DNA of 64,000 nt from RPQJ01 sp963696545. GTDB taxonomy: Bacteria > Pseudomonadota > Gammaproteobacteria > Steroidobacterales > Steroidobacteraceae. The stretch covers positions 62,001 through 126,000 of the forward strand of contig CAVOKQ010000016.1 of NCBI GenBank assembly GCA_963696545.1, given 5' to 3'. Positions 8,980-17,661 of this stretch are shown here, in pieces. Positions within the stretch are counted from its first letter, which is position 1, and every line of letters starts with the position of its first letter. The translations under genes and the position numbers were made by a program. The notes under the pieces are model-generated. The model had not been told where the DNA came from. It saw only the letters and a list, made by a program, of their open reading frames with translations, and searched no databases.

Positions 8980-10815
8980 TCAGGCGCTCGCGGCCGAGCG
9001 CTTCGCGTCGCCGAGTTCCGCGAGCACGGCCTCGACGATTCCCCTGGAGGTCATCGGCAGGCCGTTGTAGTGCAGGATCGAGTGCAGCTTGGACTTCGGC
9101 ACGTCCGTCTCGAGCGTGAGCAGCGAGCGCAGCTGCGCGTCGCGGTTCTGCTCGATCACGAAGATCTTCGTGTGCGACGCCATGAACGCCTCCACCTCCT
9201 TCGTGAACGGGAACGCCTTGATGCGCATGTAGTCGATCGGGATGCCGCGCTTCGCCAGGATGTCGCGCGCCTCGTTGACGGCGCCCCGGCTGCTGCCGAT
9301 GGCCACGAGGCCGATGTCGCTCGTGCCGGTCGCCTCGATGACCGGCGGCGGCACCAGCGTGCGGGCGCGCCTGAACTTGCGCAGCAGCCGGTCGACGACC
9401 ACCTGGTACTCCGCGGAGTCCTCGGTGTAGCCGCCGTACTGGTTGTGGCCGGAGCCGCGCGTGAAGTACGCGCCTTTAGCCGAGACGCCGGGGATGGTCC
9501 GATACGGGATGCCGTCGTCGTCCTTGTCGAGGTAACGGTGGAACTTGGGCAGCGCCTCTACTTCCTCCTTCGACAGCACCTTGCCGCGGTCGGGCCGGTA
9601 GCTGTCGTCCCACTTGAGGTCGGGGCACATCCAGTCGTTCATGCCGATGTCGAGGTCCGACATCACGAACACCGGCGTCTGCAGGCGCTCGGCGAGGTCG
9701 AACGCCTGCACCGCCATGTAGAAGCATTCCTCCGGGTTCGACGGGAACAGCAGCACGTGTTTCGTGTCGCCGTGCGACGCGTACGCGCACAGCATAAGGT
9801 CGCACTGCTGCGTGCGGGTCGGCATGCCGGTCGAGGGCCCGACGCGCTGCACGTCGAATATCACCGCCGGGATCTCGGCGTAATAGGCGAGGCCGATGAA
9901 CTCGTTCATCAGCGATATGCCGGGGCCGCTGGTCGCCGTGAACCCGCGCGCGCCCATCCAGTTCGCGCCGAGCACCATGCCGATCGCGGACAGCTCGTCC
10001 TCGGCCTGGATCACGGCGTAGTTGCCCTTGCCGGTCTCCGGGTCCACGCGCAGCTTGCCGCAGAAGCCCTTGAACGCGTCCATCAGCGACGTCGACGGCG
10101 TGATCGGGTACCACGGGCCCACGGTCGCACCCGCGTACACGCAGCCGAGCGCGGCCGCGGTGTTGCCGTCGATCATTACGTGGCCCTTCGTCTTCTCCAT
10201 GCGCTCGAGGCGCAGCGGCAGCGGGCAGGGCAGGTGAGCCTTCGCGTAGTCGTAGCCGAGCTGCACGGCCTTCATGTTGGCGTCCACCAGCGCGGGCTTC
10301 TTCGCGTAGCTCTCGGTGAGCAGCTGCCGGATCACCTCCAGGTCGATCTCGAGCAGCGCCGCGAGCACGCCCGCATACATGATGTTCTTCATCAGGATGC
10401 GGTTGCGGACGCCGACGAAGTTCTCGTTGCAGATCTTAGCGAGCGGCACGCCGAGGATCGTGATGTCCTCGCGCACGAGCACGGCCGAGCGCGGCCACGT
10501 GGAGTCGAAGATCAGGTAGCCGCCGGGCGAGACCTCGCGGACGTCCTTCTGGTAGGTCTCGGCGTTCATCGCGACCATCAGGTCGACGCGGCCGGAGCGC
10601 GCGACGTAGCCGTCCTTCGTCACGCGGATCTCGTACCACGTGGGCAGGCCCTGGATGTTCGAAGGGAAGTAGTTCTTCCCCATCACGGGCACGCCCATGC
10701 GGAAGATCGCCTTCATCAGCAGCGTGTTGGCACTGGCCGAGCCGGTGCCGTTCACGTTCGCGAGCTTGATGACGAAGTCGTTTACGCGGTCTTGCGCTTT
10801 TGCGGGCTGGGCCAT
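8980..10815 (-). CDS. korA: 2-oxoacid:acceptor oxidoreductase, gamma-alpha fusion subunit
   Basis: This protein has 611 residues. The N-terminal roughly 200 residues form the gamma domain (VNGTGSASANTLLMKA, then NYFPSNIQGLPTWYEIR). The rest is the alpha domain with GNTAAALG, the PITPSTSLMD segment and the QAEDELSAIG and TSGPGISLMNE motifs of KorA-type proteins. The start used is the ATG giving MAQPAKAQDRVNDF, which overlaps the end of the upstream GltD-like gene by 34 bp; the frame runs open much further upstream without meaning. Together with KorB it forms the catalytic core. No ferredoxin domain is fused here; Fe-S electron transfer is supplied by the upstream subunit. Confidence 0.9.
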   Translation of the reverse strand: MAQPAKAQDRVNDFVIKLANVNGTGSASANTLLMKAIFRMGVPVMGKNYFPSNIQGLPTWYEIRVTKDGYVARSGRVDLMVAMNAETYQKDVREVSPGGYLIFDSTWPRSAVLVREDITILGVPLAKICNENFVGVRNRILMKNIMYAGVLAALLEIDLEVIRQLLTESYAKKPALVDANMKAVQLGYDYAKAHLPCPLPLRLERMEKTKGHVMIDGNTAAALGCVYAGATVGPWYPITPSTSLMDAFKGFCGKLRVDPETGKGNYAVIQAEDELSAIGMVLGANWMGARGFTATSGPGISLMNEFIGLAYYAEIPAVIFDVQRVGPSTGMPTRTQQCDLMLCAYASHGDTKHVLLFPSNPEECFYMAVQAFDLAERLQTPVFVMSDLDIGMNDWMCPDLKWDDSYRPDRGKVLSKEEVEALPKFHRYLDKDDDGIPYRTIPGVSAKGAYFTRGSGHNQYGGYTEDSAEYQVVVDRLLRKFRRARTLVPPPVIEATGTSDIGLVAIGSSRGAVNEARDILAKRGIPIDYMRIKAFPFTKEVEAFMASHTKIFVIEQNRDAQLRSLLTLETDVPKSKLHSILHYNGLPMTSRGIVEAVLAELGDAKRSAASA

Positions 10816-12593
10816 GAGTGGTCGGTCGCGTGGGGCAGGTGGATCGTGGACTTCTGCATGTCCCAGGCCGCCGTCGGGCAGCGCTCGGCGCAGAGTCCGC
10901 AGTGCACGCAGAGGTCCTCGTCCTTCACCATGACGCGGCCCGTCTGCTTCAGCGGTTCGGAGACGTACAGCGGCTCGTGCGGGGTCTTCCGCGGTGCCTT
11001 GAGCCGCGTCGAGAGCTCGGCTTCCTCGCCGTTGCGTGTGATCGTCAGGCAATCGGTCGGGCAGATGTCGATGCAGGCGTCGCACTCGATGCACGCCTTC
11101 GCCTCGAAGACCGTCTGCACGTCGCAATTGAGGCAGCGCTGCACCTCGGCTGCGGCCTGCGCCGCGTCGAAGCCGAGCTCGACCTCGATGTCGAGCTGCT
11201 TGAAGCGCTCCTTCAGGCTCACGTGCGGCACGAGCCGGCGCTCGACCGGGTTGTAGTCGTTCTTGTACGACCACTCGTGCAGGCCCATCTTGCGCGAGGA
11301 GAGATTCAGCGTCGGCGGCAGCCGGTCCGTGACGGGCTGGCCCATGCAGAAATTGTGCATCGAGATCGCGGCCTGGTGGCCGTGCTCGACCGCCCAGATG
11401 ATGTTCTTCGGGCCGAACGCCGCGTCGCCGCCGAAGAAGACCTCGGCGCGCGTGGACTGGAAAGTCGTCTTGTCCACGACCGGCACATGCCACTTGTCGA
11501 ACTCGAGGCCGAGGTCGTCCTCGATCCAGGGGAACGCATTCTCCTGGCCGATCGCGAGAATGACGTCGTCCGCGGGGAAGAATGCCTCGCCTACCACGCG
11601 CTCGGCGACGATCCGCCCGCGCGCGTCGAGGTCGTACTCCATCTGGTCGAACAGCATGCCCCTCAGGCGGCCGCCCTCGATCACGAACGCACGCGGCGCG
11701 TGGTTGACGACGATCGCGACGTTCTCGGACTCGGCGTCCTCGAGCTCCCACTCCGACGCCTTGAAGAACTGCCGCGGCTTGCGGGCCATCACCTTGACGT
11801 CCTTCGCGCCGAGGCGCAGCGACGAGCGGCAGCAGTCCATCGCGGTGTTGCCCACGCCGATGATCAGCACGCGTTCGCCGATCTTGTCGAGGTGCTTGAA
11901 CGCGACCGACTCGAGCCAGTCGATGCCGATCTGGATGTTCGCCTTGCCCTCCTCGCGGCCGGGCAGGTCGAGTTCCTTGCCCTTTGGCGCACCGCTGCCG
12001 ACGAACACGGCGTCGAAGCCGCCGGTGGCGAGCAGCTTGCGCATGCTGTCGATCCGCGAGTTGTAGCGGATCTCGGCACCCATGCCGGTGATGTAGCCGA
12101 TTTCCTCGTCGATCACTGCCTCGGGCAGGCGGAAGGCCGGGATGTTGGTCCGCATCAGGCCGCCCGGCTTGTCCCACTGCTCGAAGATCACGACTTCGTA
12201 GCCGAGTGGCAGCAGGTCGTTCGCCACCGTGAGCGATGCCGGTCCGGCGCCGATACAGGCGACGCGCTTGCCGTTCTTCTCAGCCGGGATGACCGGCAGC
12301 CGGTCGACGATGGAGTCCTTGTGGTCGGCGGCGACACGCTTCAGGCGGCAGATCGCGACCGGCTTCTCCTCGACGCGGCCGCGCCGGCAGGCGGGCTCGC
12401 ACGGGCGGTCGCAAACGCGGCCGAGGATGCCGGGGAAGACGTTCGACTCCCGGTTGACCATGTATGCGTCGGAGAAGAGCCCGAGCGCGATCAGGCGGAT
12501 GTACTCGGGGACATCCGTGTGCGCGGGACATGCCCACTGGCAGTCGACGACGCGGTGGAAATAGTCCGGGTTCGACGTGTCGGTCGGTTGCAC
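10782..12593 (-). CDS. GltD-like FAD/NAD(P) subunit with two C-terminal [4Fe-4S] motifs
   Basis: This protein has 603 residues. The N-terminal cysteine region (CQWACPAH, then CDRPCEPACRRG) matches GltD-type small subunits. An FAD-binding GAGPASLTVA motif and an NAD(P)-type GVGNTAMDC motif follow. The C-terminus carries CIECDACIDICPTDC and CVHCGLCAERCP, two bacterial ferredoxin-type [4Fe-4S] sites. It is first in the operon with korA and korB, so it most likely passes electrons between the 2-oxoacid oxidoreductase core and NAD(P) or ferredoxin. That coupling is inferred from domains and context, not shown. It is not a normal glutamate synthase subunit, since no gltB is nearby. Confidence 0.85.
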   Translation of the reverse strand: MQPTDTSNPDYFHRVVDCQWACPAHTDVPEYIRLIALGLFSDAYMVNRESNVFPGILGRVCDRPCEPACRRGRVEEKPVAICRLKRVAADHKDSIVDRLPVIPAEKNGKRVACIGAGPASLTVANDLLPLGYEVVIFEQWDKPGGLMRTNIPAFRLPEAVIDEEIGYITGMGAEIRYNSRIDSMRKLLATGGFDAVFVGSGAPKGKELDLPGREEGKANIQIGIDWLESVAFKHLDKIGERVLIIGVGNTAMDCCRSSLRLGAKDVKVMARKPRQFFKASEWELEDAESENVAIVVNHAPRAFVIEGGRLRGMLFDQMEYDLDARGRIVAERVVGEAFFPADDVILAIGQENAFPWIEDDLGLEFDKWHVPVVDKTTFQSTRAEVFFGGDAAFGPKNIIWAVEHGHQAAISMHNFCMGQPVTDRLPPTLNLSSRKMGLHEWSYKNDYNPVERRLVPHVSLKERFKQLDIEVELGFDAAQAAAEVQRCLNCDVQTVFEAKACIECDACIDICPTDCLTITRNGEEAELSTRLKAPRKTPHEPLYVSEPLKQTGRVMVKDEDLCVHCGLCAERCPTAAWDMQKSTIHLPHATDHSWPSPQKRKTA

Positions 12594-12871
12594 GATCGTG
12601 CGGATCCACTGTGCAGAAATCAGTCCGGCAGCTTAGCGGTTCTGCGAGGGGGCGCAACCGGCTTTCCCGTGTTGTGCGGTGCAGCAGCCGCGACCTGCGA
12701 GGTGCGCAGAGTTAAATCGGGCCCGCAGGTCAAGCGCCCTGGCGTATTTTGTGATGCAGGACACGATCCAGCGCGTGCGGGCGCGATGCGCGCGGGTCGC
12801 GTAACGACACAACAACGACGGGACAGGAGCCGCGTACCGCAGCAGTCGGAGCGGTACTCCGGGGTGAAGGG

Positions 12872-13315
12872 ATGAAGCGCTGGTACGGCGTTTTCTTTCT
12901 GATGGCTGCAGCGCCTCCATGGGCTGCGGCCAGCGAGGCGCGTGCACAATTGACGGTGACGGCATACGTCCCGTCGCGCGCCAGTATCCAGGCGATCTCC
13001 GAGCCCGCGCAGTTCTCGATCTCCGAACAGGATCTCGCCCGTGGCTACGTGGACGTTCCGGCCGTCTACCGCGTCAGCAATAACGACCCGCAGGGATATG
13101 TGCTGCGGCTCGCACCTCGCACCGGCATCACGAGCGCTGTCGAGGTCAGTGGGCTCGCGTCCCGCGTGGTGATGCGTGACGACATCGTCGACGTGTCGCA
13201 GCCGGCGGCGCTGCGTCCGCAACAGCTCGACCTGAGATTCCGCCTGTTGCTCGACGCGGCGGTAGTGCCCGGCACTTACGAGTTGCCGGTGCAGGTGGCA
13301 GTGGTCGCGCTGTAG
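12872..13315 (+). CDS. Secreted small beta-rich protein near the pilus locus
   Basis: This protein has 147 residues. The ATG follows GGGGTGAAGGG, a plausible Shine-Dalgarno. A signal peptide (FFLMAAAPPWAAAS) leads to a mature part dominated by alternating hydrophobic residues, suggesting a beta-sandwich, with no cysteine. It ends 4 bp before the convergent tip-pilin gene of the chaperone-usher locus. I recognise no named family; a pilus-associated or secreted adhesin-like role is only suggested by position and fold style. Confidence 0.6.
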   Translation: MKRWYGVFFLMAAAPPWAAASEARAQLTVTAYVPSRASIQAISEPAQFSISEQDLARGYVDVPAVYRVSNNDPQGYVLRLAPRTGITSAVEVSGLASRVVMRDDIVDVSQPAALRPQQLDLRFRLLLDAAVVPGTYELPVQVAVVAL

Positions 13316-13319
13316 CCCG

Positions 13320-13820
13320 TCAGAAGATCAGCGTCACGACTATCGAGTCGGCATAATTGCCGCTGTCCGCGTTCTGCAGCGCGGGCATGCGGCCGTAGAC
13401 GGTGTGGGTCTGCGAGCGCGTTCCGTTGCCGGCACCCGGACCCACGCGCAGCGAGCCCACGAAGATCGTCGTGCCGGCGCTCAGGTTGCCCAGGATCCTG
13501 GTCCGCGCCGCGTCGTTGAACAGGTTGTATGCGAGTCGCGACGGTCCGGCGGCCATCAGGCGCTGCGCATAGGCGCCGCTCAAGCCGGGAGAAAGCGTGA
13601 TCGCGTACGTCGCTTCGCTCGAACCTCCCGGGGCAACGTAGCTGCAGGTGACCGCGATGGAGCCCGTGGAGTCATCGGGAGCCGATACCGCGGGATCGTA
13701 GGTGCCGAAGGACACGCCGGTTGCCGAAATCGAGCAGTCGGCGCCCGCCCATACCACGCCGTGCGACAGAAGCAGGCCCAGCGACGCAACGACGCGCGCC
13801 GCGGTGCCGCAGGTCTTCAC
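13320..13820 (-). CDS. Spore coat U domain pilin, tip-type subunit
   Basis: This protein has 166 residues from a GTG that overlaps the usher stop (GTGA), with AGGAGG six bases upstream; the 37 codons further upstream in frame lie inside the usher gene. Signal peptide, then the SCPU domain with CSISATGVSFGTYDP, a central CSY, and the C-terminal YGRMPALQNADSGNYADS pattern ending in a hydrophobic strand (VVTLIF) typical of donor-strand subunits. As the last gene after the usher it occupies the CsuE-like position, which in archaic pili is the tip adhesin. CsuE is usually longer with two domains, so a minor pilin is an alternative. Confidence 0.8.
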   Translation of the reverse strand: MKTCGTAARVVASLGLLLSHGVVWAGADCSISATGVSFGTYDPAVSAPDDSTGSIAVTCSYVAPGGSSEATYAITLSPGLSGAYAQRLMAAGPSRLAYNLFNDAARTRILGNLSAGTTIFVGSLRVGPGAGNGTRSQTHTVYGRMPALQNADSGNYADSIVVTLIF

Positions 13821-16144
13821 CTGGCCTCCTGCCCTGCAGTGGACGGTACGCACGCGATCGCCCCGACGTCCGGCAGCGGATCCTTGCCGGCCGGCCGCGA
13901 CACTTCGAACGTGCAGGTCCCGTCGCGCCACGTGGCCGTTGCCCGGGTCGGACCCGCGAGCCCGGCGAGATACATGCTGCCCTGCATGCCGACAGGATAG
14001 CGATTGCCGTCGAGCCTGACTTCGGCGCCGGCCGGTACTGGCGTGCCGCCCGGCTGGATCAGGCGCAGCGTGACGGCATTTGCGCGGCTGACCGGGAACC
14101 GCACGACCCCTCCGCTGCGGTAGGCGGGCGTCACGGTCATCGAGGCCTTCGAGATCTTCGCGTCCATCGGCAGCTTGTTGGGATCGACGCTGATCTGATT
14201 CGCCTGATATGGCAGCAGTCGGTCGACGAGCACACGGCCCTTCTTGTCGGTGCGGCCCACGGGCTGGTTGTCGACGAACACTTCGACGCCCGCGTAATCC
14301 GCGACTTTCACGACAGCGAAGCTCTGGTCGAGCCGGCGTGCCGGCATCACTCCCGCGCCGGTGATGGCGATGCCGCCCGTGCCGCCGACCCTGATGCCGC
14401 TCTGGCCGTTCGCACGGGCAAAGTCCGCTCCGACGGTTCCAGCCGAGCCCTGGTAGGCGTAGCCGAGCCGGGCCGTGCTGTCGCTCGACAGTGCCACTGA
14501 ATAGCCTGTGCCGACTCCGACCGGCAGGTTCTGCTGCAGTGACGCGACTCCCTCGAGATCCGGCGACCGATTCGTGCCGTCGCTGCGACGCAGCGCGGCA
14601 CTGACAGTGCGCCGCTCACCGAGCGGCATGGTCCAGGTCAGATAGACGTCCGAGTCCGAATTCGCGTCCTTCTCGCTCGTGTGGCTCGCGAACAGGTTCA
14701 GGAAGCCGAGCTTGCCGAGCCCGCGGGAGTAACCCAGGCCGAAGGTGTCGACCGTGGGCGACAACCAGTTCGTCTGGCGTCCGTAGGCCAGCTGCATGCT
14801 GCCGAGATTCCACAGATTGAAGCCGATGCCGCCGAATGTGCGCAGCTTCGGGCGATCGGTCAACGCGGAGTCGCCGAGCTGCGAGAAGGTCTCCGAAGCA
14901 TAGAGCCCCCGTGCATAAAGGCTCATGCCAGTGCCGCTGTGCTCGAAGCCCAGGCCGCCCAGCCAGCCTGAGCCGCTGCCGTTGCCGCCGAGCGCCGCCG
15001 ACCCTGAGACGATGCCGAGGTTACCCACCTGCATCGCTCCATCCACGCCCGCGGCCGCCGCGCCGCGGGACTGCGCTTCGACATGCGCGCCGGCCGTGAG
15101 CGTGTCGCTGAGTCCGCGACGAAAGGTGGCAGCGCCGACCAGGTTGCCGTAGTCGTTGCTGCGCTCGGCGTAGTCCTGTCGGACCGCGCCTGCCTCGACC
15201 GAGAACTCGGTCAGGCCGGGGCGCAGCAGTGACTGGCCCGAGTAATACGGCTGCGATATGACCTGCTGGCGCCCGAGGGCGTCGGTGACCACCACCTGCA
15301 TCTGCCCGGCACCGTTCACCGCTGGCACCCCGTCGATTTCGAACGGGCCCGGCTGCACCTGCTCGCTCGCGACCGGCTGGCCATTCACGAACACATCCAC
15401 GGTCGAGGGGACGATTGCGTCGCCCTTTGCCGACAGCAGCGGCGTAGTCACCAAAGTCGGCTGAGTGTTGAAGTTGGTACCGTACTGGATGCCGCCGAAG
15501 CGCACCGAACGGCCCCAGGACCCCGTCGAGGAGATCGAGTCTCCGACACGCAGCGTCGTCATGCGCTCCGGGAAGTCGCGGGTCCATGACGTGTCGAGGC
15601 GCACGCCGCTCGAGCCCGCCGAGCCGTCGACGGCGAATGCAGTCGCCGTGAGCACGCCCTTGGCGCCGAACACGCCGAGTTCGAGGAAGCCACCGACGCT
15701 CGACTGGCTGCTCGATCGTTCGGCCGAGATGTCGTAATTGACGAACGCGCCGAGCTGGGCGTCGACCTTGGGCGCGGTATCCGCCGTCTTGAGGTTTGTA
15801 CGACTGGCGAGGAAGGCCTGCGGCGGCAGGTTCAGGTCGACGCTCTGGGTCGCATCGTCGAAGTTTACCGTTGCACCGATCTCGCCGCCGATCCGGAAGT
15901 AGCGCTGTCCGTTCACCAGCATGGCGCCCGTCAGTGGCGTCTTGAGCCGCAGGGCTTTCAGGTCAGAGGCCTTGATCAGCAGTGTGCCGTCACTGTCGCG
16001 GCGTACCACGAGCGCAGTCGGCAGCTGCTCGCCGTTGATCGTCACCTGCAGCACGGACTCCGTGAAGGCTTCCGGCCCGGCCTGCGCGGACAGCATGGCG
16101 CCCGCGAGTGCGAGTGCGACAGCGACGGACAGCCGGCGACGCAT
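13817..16144 (-). CDS. Outer-membrane fimbrial usher (archaic CsuD-like)
   Basis: This protein has 775 residues with a signal peptide (VAVALALAGAMLSAQA). The N-terminal domain binds chaperone-subunit complexes. A long beta-barrel region with usher motifs follows (DTSWTRDFPERMTTLRVGD, YSGQSLLRPGLTEFSVEAG), then the C-terminal domain with GRTDKKGRVLVDRLLPYQ. It sits 5 bp after the chaperone gene and overlaps the following pilin start by 4 bp. It would assemble and export the SCPU-type pilins encoded on both sides. Confidence 0.92.
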   Translation of the reverse strand: MRRRLSVAVALALAGAMLSAQAGPEAFTESVLQVTINGEQLPTALVVRRDSDGTLLIKASDLKALRLKTPLTGAMLVNGQRYFRIGGEIGATVNFDDATQSVDLNLPPQAFLASRTNLKTADTAPKVDAQLGAFVNYDISAERSSSQSSVGGFLELGVFGAKGVLTATAFAVDGSAGSSGVRLDTSWTRDFPERMTTLRVGDSISSTGSWGRSVRFGGIQYGTNFNTQPTLVTTPLLSAKGDAIVPSTVDVFVNGQPVASEQVQPGPFEIDGVPAVNGAGQMQVVVTDALGRQQVISQPYYSGQSLLRPGLTEFSVEAGAVRQDYAERSNDYGNLVGAATFRRGLSDTLTAGAHVEAQSRGAAAAGVDGAMQVGNLGIVSGSAALGGNGSGSGWLGGLGFEHSGTGMSLYARGLYASETFSQLGDSALTDRPKLRTFGGIGFNLWNLGSMQLAYGRQTNWLSPTVDTFGLGYSRGLGKLGFLNLFASHTSEKDANSDSDVYLTWTMPLGERRTVSAALRRSDGTNRSPDLEGVASLQQNLPVGVGTGYSVALSSDSTARLGYAYQGSAGTVGADFARANGQSGIRVGGTGGIAITGAGVMPARRLDQSFAVVKVADYAGVEVFVDNQPVGRTDKKGRVLVDRLLPYQANQISVDPNKLPMDAKISKASMTVTPAYRSGGVVRFPVSRANAVTLRLIQPGGTPVPAGAEVRLDGNRYPVGMQGSMYLAGLAGPTRATATWRDGTCTFEVSRPAGKDPLPDVGAIACVPSTAGQEAR

Positions 16145-16149
16145 GCGAG

Positions 16150-16893
16150 TTACCTCGCGACATCCAGCTCCGTGACGACTTCACCCCGCTCGGTATTCGC
16201 CTTCAACCTGTAGCGGTCCGCGGCGGCGGTGCTGTCATCCCGGGTCTTGTTGTTGTTCTCGAGCGTCCAGGTCCGGTACTGGCCGGGCAGGACGTAGGCG
16301 GCGACCGAGTCCTGCAGGACCGGGCCGTTGCCGCTTTCGGGCGTCAGCACGAAGCTGAGGACCCTGGCGTGGGCGGCGCCATTGTTGTCGGCGCGAAGGA
16401 TCAACGCGCCATTTGCATCGCGGGTCGCAGACCAGGCGAGGTCCGCCTTGGCCTCCGTGACGGGAGCAATGAAGACGGGCAAGCTGATCTTCAGCGCCAC
16501 CCGGAGTCCCTTGAAGTCGGGACTCGCCTCCGGCGGCACTTCCTGCAGGATCAGCCGGTAACTGAGCTCACGGGTCGCATCGGTCTCCCGCCGCAGCGCT
16601 ACGCGCACGAGCTGCGAGCCCTTCGGAGGTAGAGTGAACACTGTCGGCGAAACGATCAGGTCCGTGGTCGGGTCGAGCTTCTCTTCCCCGCCGGACTGCG
16701 TCCAGAGCACCGACTCCGCCTGGATCAGCGCGGGCACATCCTCTTCATTGCGAACGGTCAGCGTCGCAGTTGTTGCTTTACCTGAGAGATCGACCCGGAT
16801 CGGCGAGATTCCGAACGAACCCGCCGACGCCGGCGGCAGCCAGAAGGCTGCCGCCGACGCAAGGACGCTTGCCATGACGTGCTGGAAGCGCAT
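16150..16893 (-). CDS. Periplasmic pilus chaperone (PapD-like, CsuC-type)
   Basis: This protein has 247 residues with a signal peptide ending near ASAG. The PapD-like fold is indicated by SPIRVDLSGKATTATLTVRN at the N-terminus and by VSPTVFTLPPKGSQLVRVAL in the region that donates a strand to pilins. It lies 9 bp after the major pilin gene and 5 bp before the usher gene in the same operon. Its role is to fold and deliver SCPU pilins to the usher. Confidence 0.9.
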   Translation of the reverse strand: MRFQHVMASVLASAAAFWLPPASAGSFGISPIRVDLSGKATTATLTVRNEEDVPALIQAESVLWTQSGGEEKLDPTTDLIVSPTVFTLPPKGSQLVRVALRRETDATRELSYRLILQEVPPEASPDFKGLRVALKISLPVFIAPVTEAKADLAWSATRDANGALILRADNNGAAHARVLSFVLTPESGNGPVLQDSVAAYVLPGQYRTWTLENNNKTRDDSTAAADRYRLKANTERGEVVTELDVAR

Positions 16894-16902
16894 GGGTCAG
16901 GG

Positions 16903-17403
16903 TCAGTACGTGACCGTGGCCGTGACGGTGTCGGCGTAGGAGCCGGTGCCCGCACTGTCGTTCGTTGCATTCAACGGAACGCGTCCGTACACGGTCCAAG
17001 CCACGGTATTGCCAAGGCCGGTACCGGTGCCGCCCTGGGTCGAGCCGGTCGTGCCATCGCCCCAGATCACGTCGCGCGCGGCCGTCGTGAACAGGTTGTA
17101 CTGCAGTTTTTCCGTGCCCGGCCCGGCGAGCAGACGCTGGGTGATCGTGCCGCCGCCCGTGCCACCGTTGAGGCTCAGAGTGTAGCCGCCGTTCTTGCTG
17201 CAGCGAACGCTGACCGTGCCGGTCGCATCGACGTTGGCCGTGCCGTCATAGTCGGCGAACGCGACCGGCGTCGTCGTGATGAAGCAGTTCGACGCGACGG
17301 CCGCACTGACGGCCAGGTTGGCATTCTTCGTGGCCGCCTGCGCGCTGCCGGCCACGGCCAGCATCACCGCAGCGGTGACAGGAGCAATCAGTTGTTTACG
17401 CAT
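16903..17403 (-). CDS. Spore coat U domain major pilin (CsuA/B-type)
   Basis: This protein has 166 residues. A signal peptide ends at QAA. The mature protein shows NCFITTTPVAFADYDG, a second cysteine in SVRCSKNGGYTLSLNGG, and the C-terminal VYGRVPLNATNDSAGTGSY segment of SCPU pilins. As first gene of the pilin-chaperone-usher-tip operon it is most likely the major structural subunit. The 5' leader on the minus strand contains a 7-bp inverted repeat (17490-17517). Confidence 0.88.
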   Translation of the reverse strand: MRKQLIAPVTAAVMLAVAGSAQAATKNANLAVSAAVASNCFITTTPVAFADYDGTANVDATGTVSVRCSKNGGYTLSLNGGTGGGTITQRLLAGPGTEKLQYNLFTTAARDVIWGDGTTGSTQGGTGTGLGNTVAWTVYGRVPLNATNDSAGTGSYADTVTATVTY

Positions 17404-17661
17404 GGATCATCATCCTCGGTGTGGGTAGAGATTCTTCTTGCCGGCCCCGACACCGAGCGTCCAACTCCCTGTAGGACGCCTGGCAGCCAGGAACCCCCGC
17501 GACTCCAGCCGGGTTCCGCGGGCCATTGGTGCCCACGGGCCACGCCTGTTACCGCGCGTCGAGGATTCTCATTAAGTGCCCGCCATGACGGACGTGACGG
17601 GAATCGCGATTTGTTATGTAAACCGCCCGCTGCAGGCAGAGGTCGCGCGGAAAAGCGTGAA
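17404..17661. other. Noncoding gap upstream of the pilus operon
   Basis: This 258-bp gap lies between the pilin start and the CHAT gene stop, both on the minus strand. It should hold the pilus promoter and the CHAT gene terminator. The clearest structure is the inverted repeat GGAACCC/GGGTTCC at 17490-17496 and 17511-17517. I see no convincing promoter consensus or known riboswitch. Confidence 0.5.

Noticed and set aside
8953..11256. Long plus-strand open frame (over 760 codons) opposite korA and the GltD-like gene
   Set aside because: The sequence is Arg/His/Val/Asp-rich low-complexity typical of an antisense reading of GC-rich genes, with no family motif, while the minus strand encodes clear KorA and GltD-like proteins.
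10782..12593. Glutamate synthase small subunit (gltD)
   Set aside because: No large subunit gene is adjacent; the extra C-terminal ferredoxin motifs and overlap with korA support an oxidoreductase subunit instead.
17404..17661. Cyclic di-GMP riboswitch in the pilus operon leader
   Set aside because: The leader has inverted repeats, but I could not match the conserved GEMM core sequences on the minus strand.
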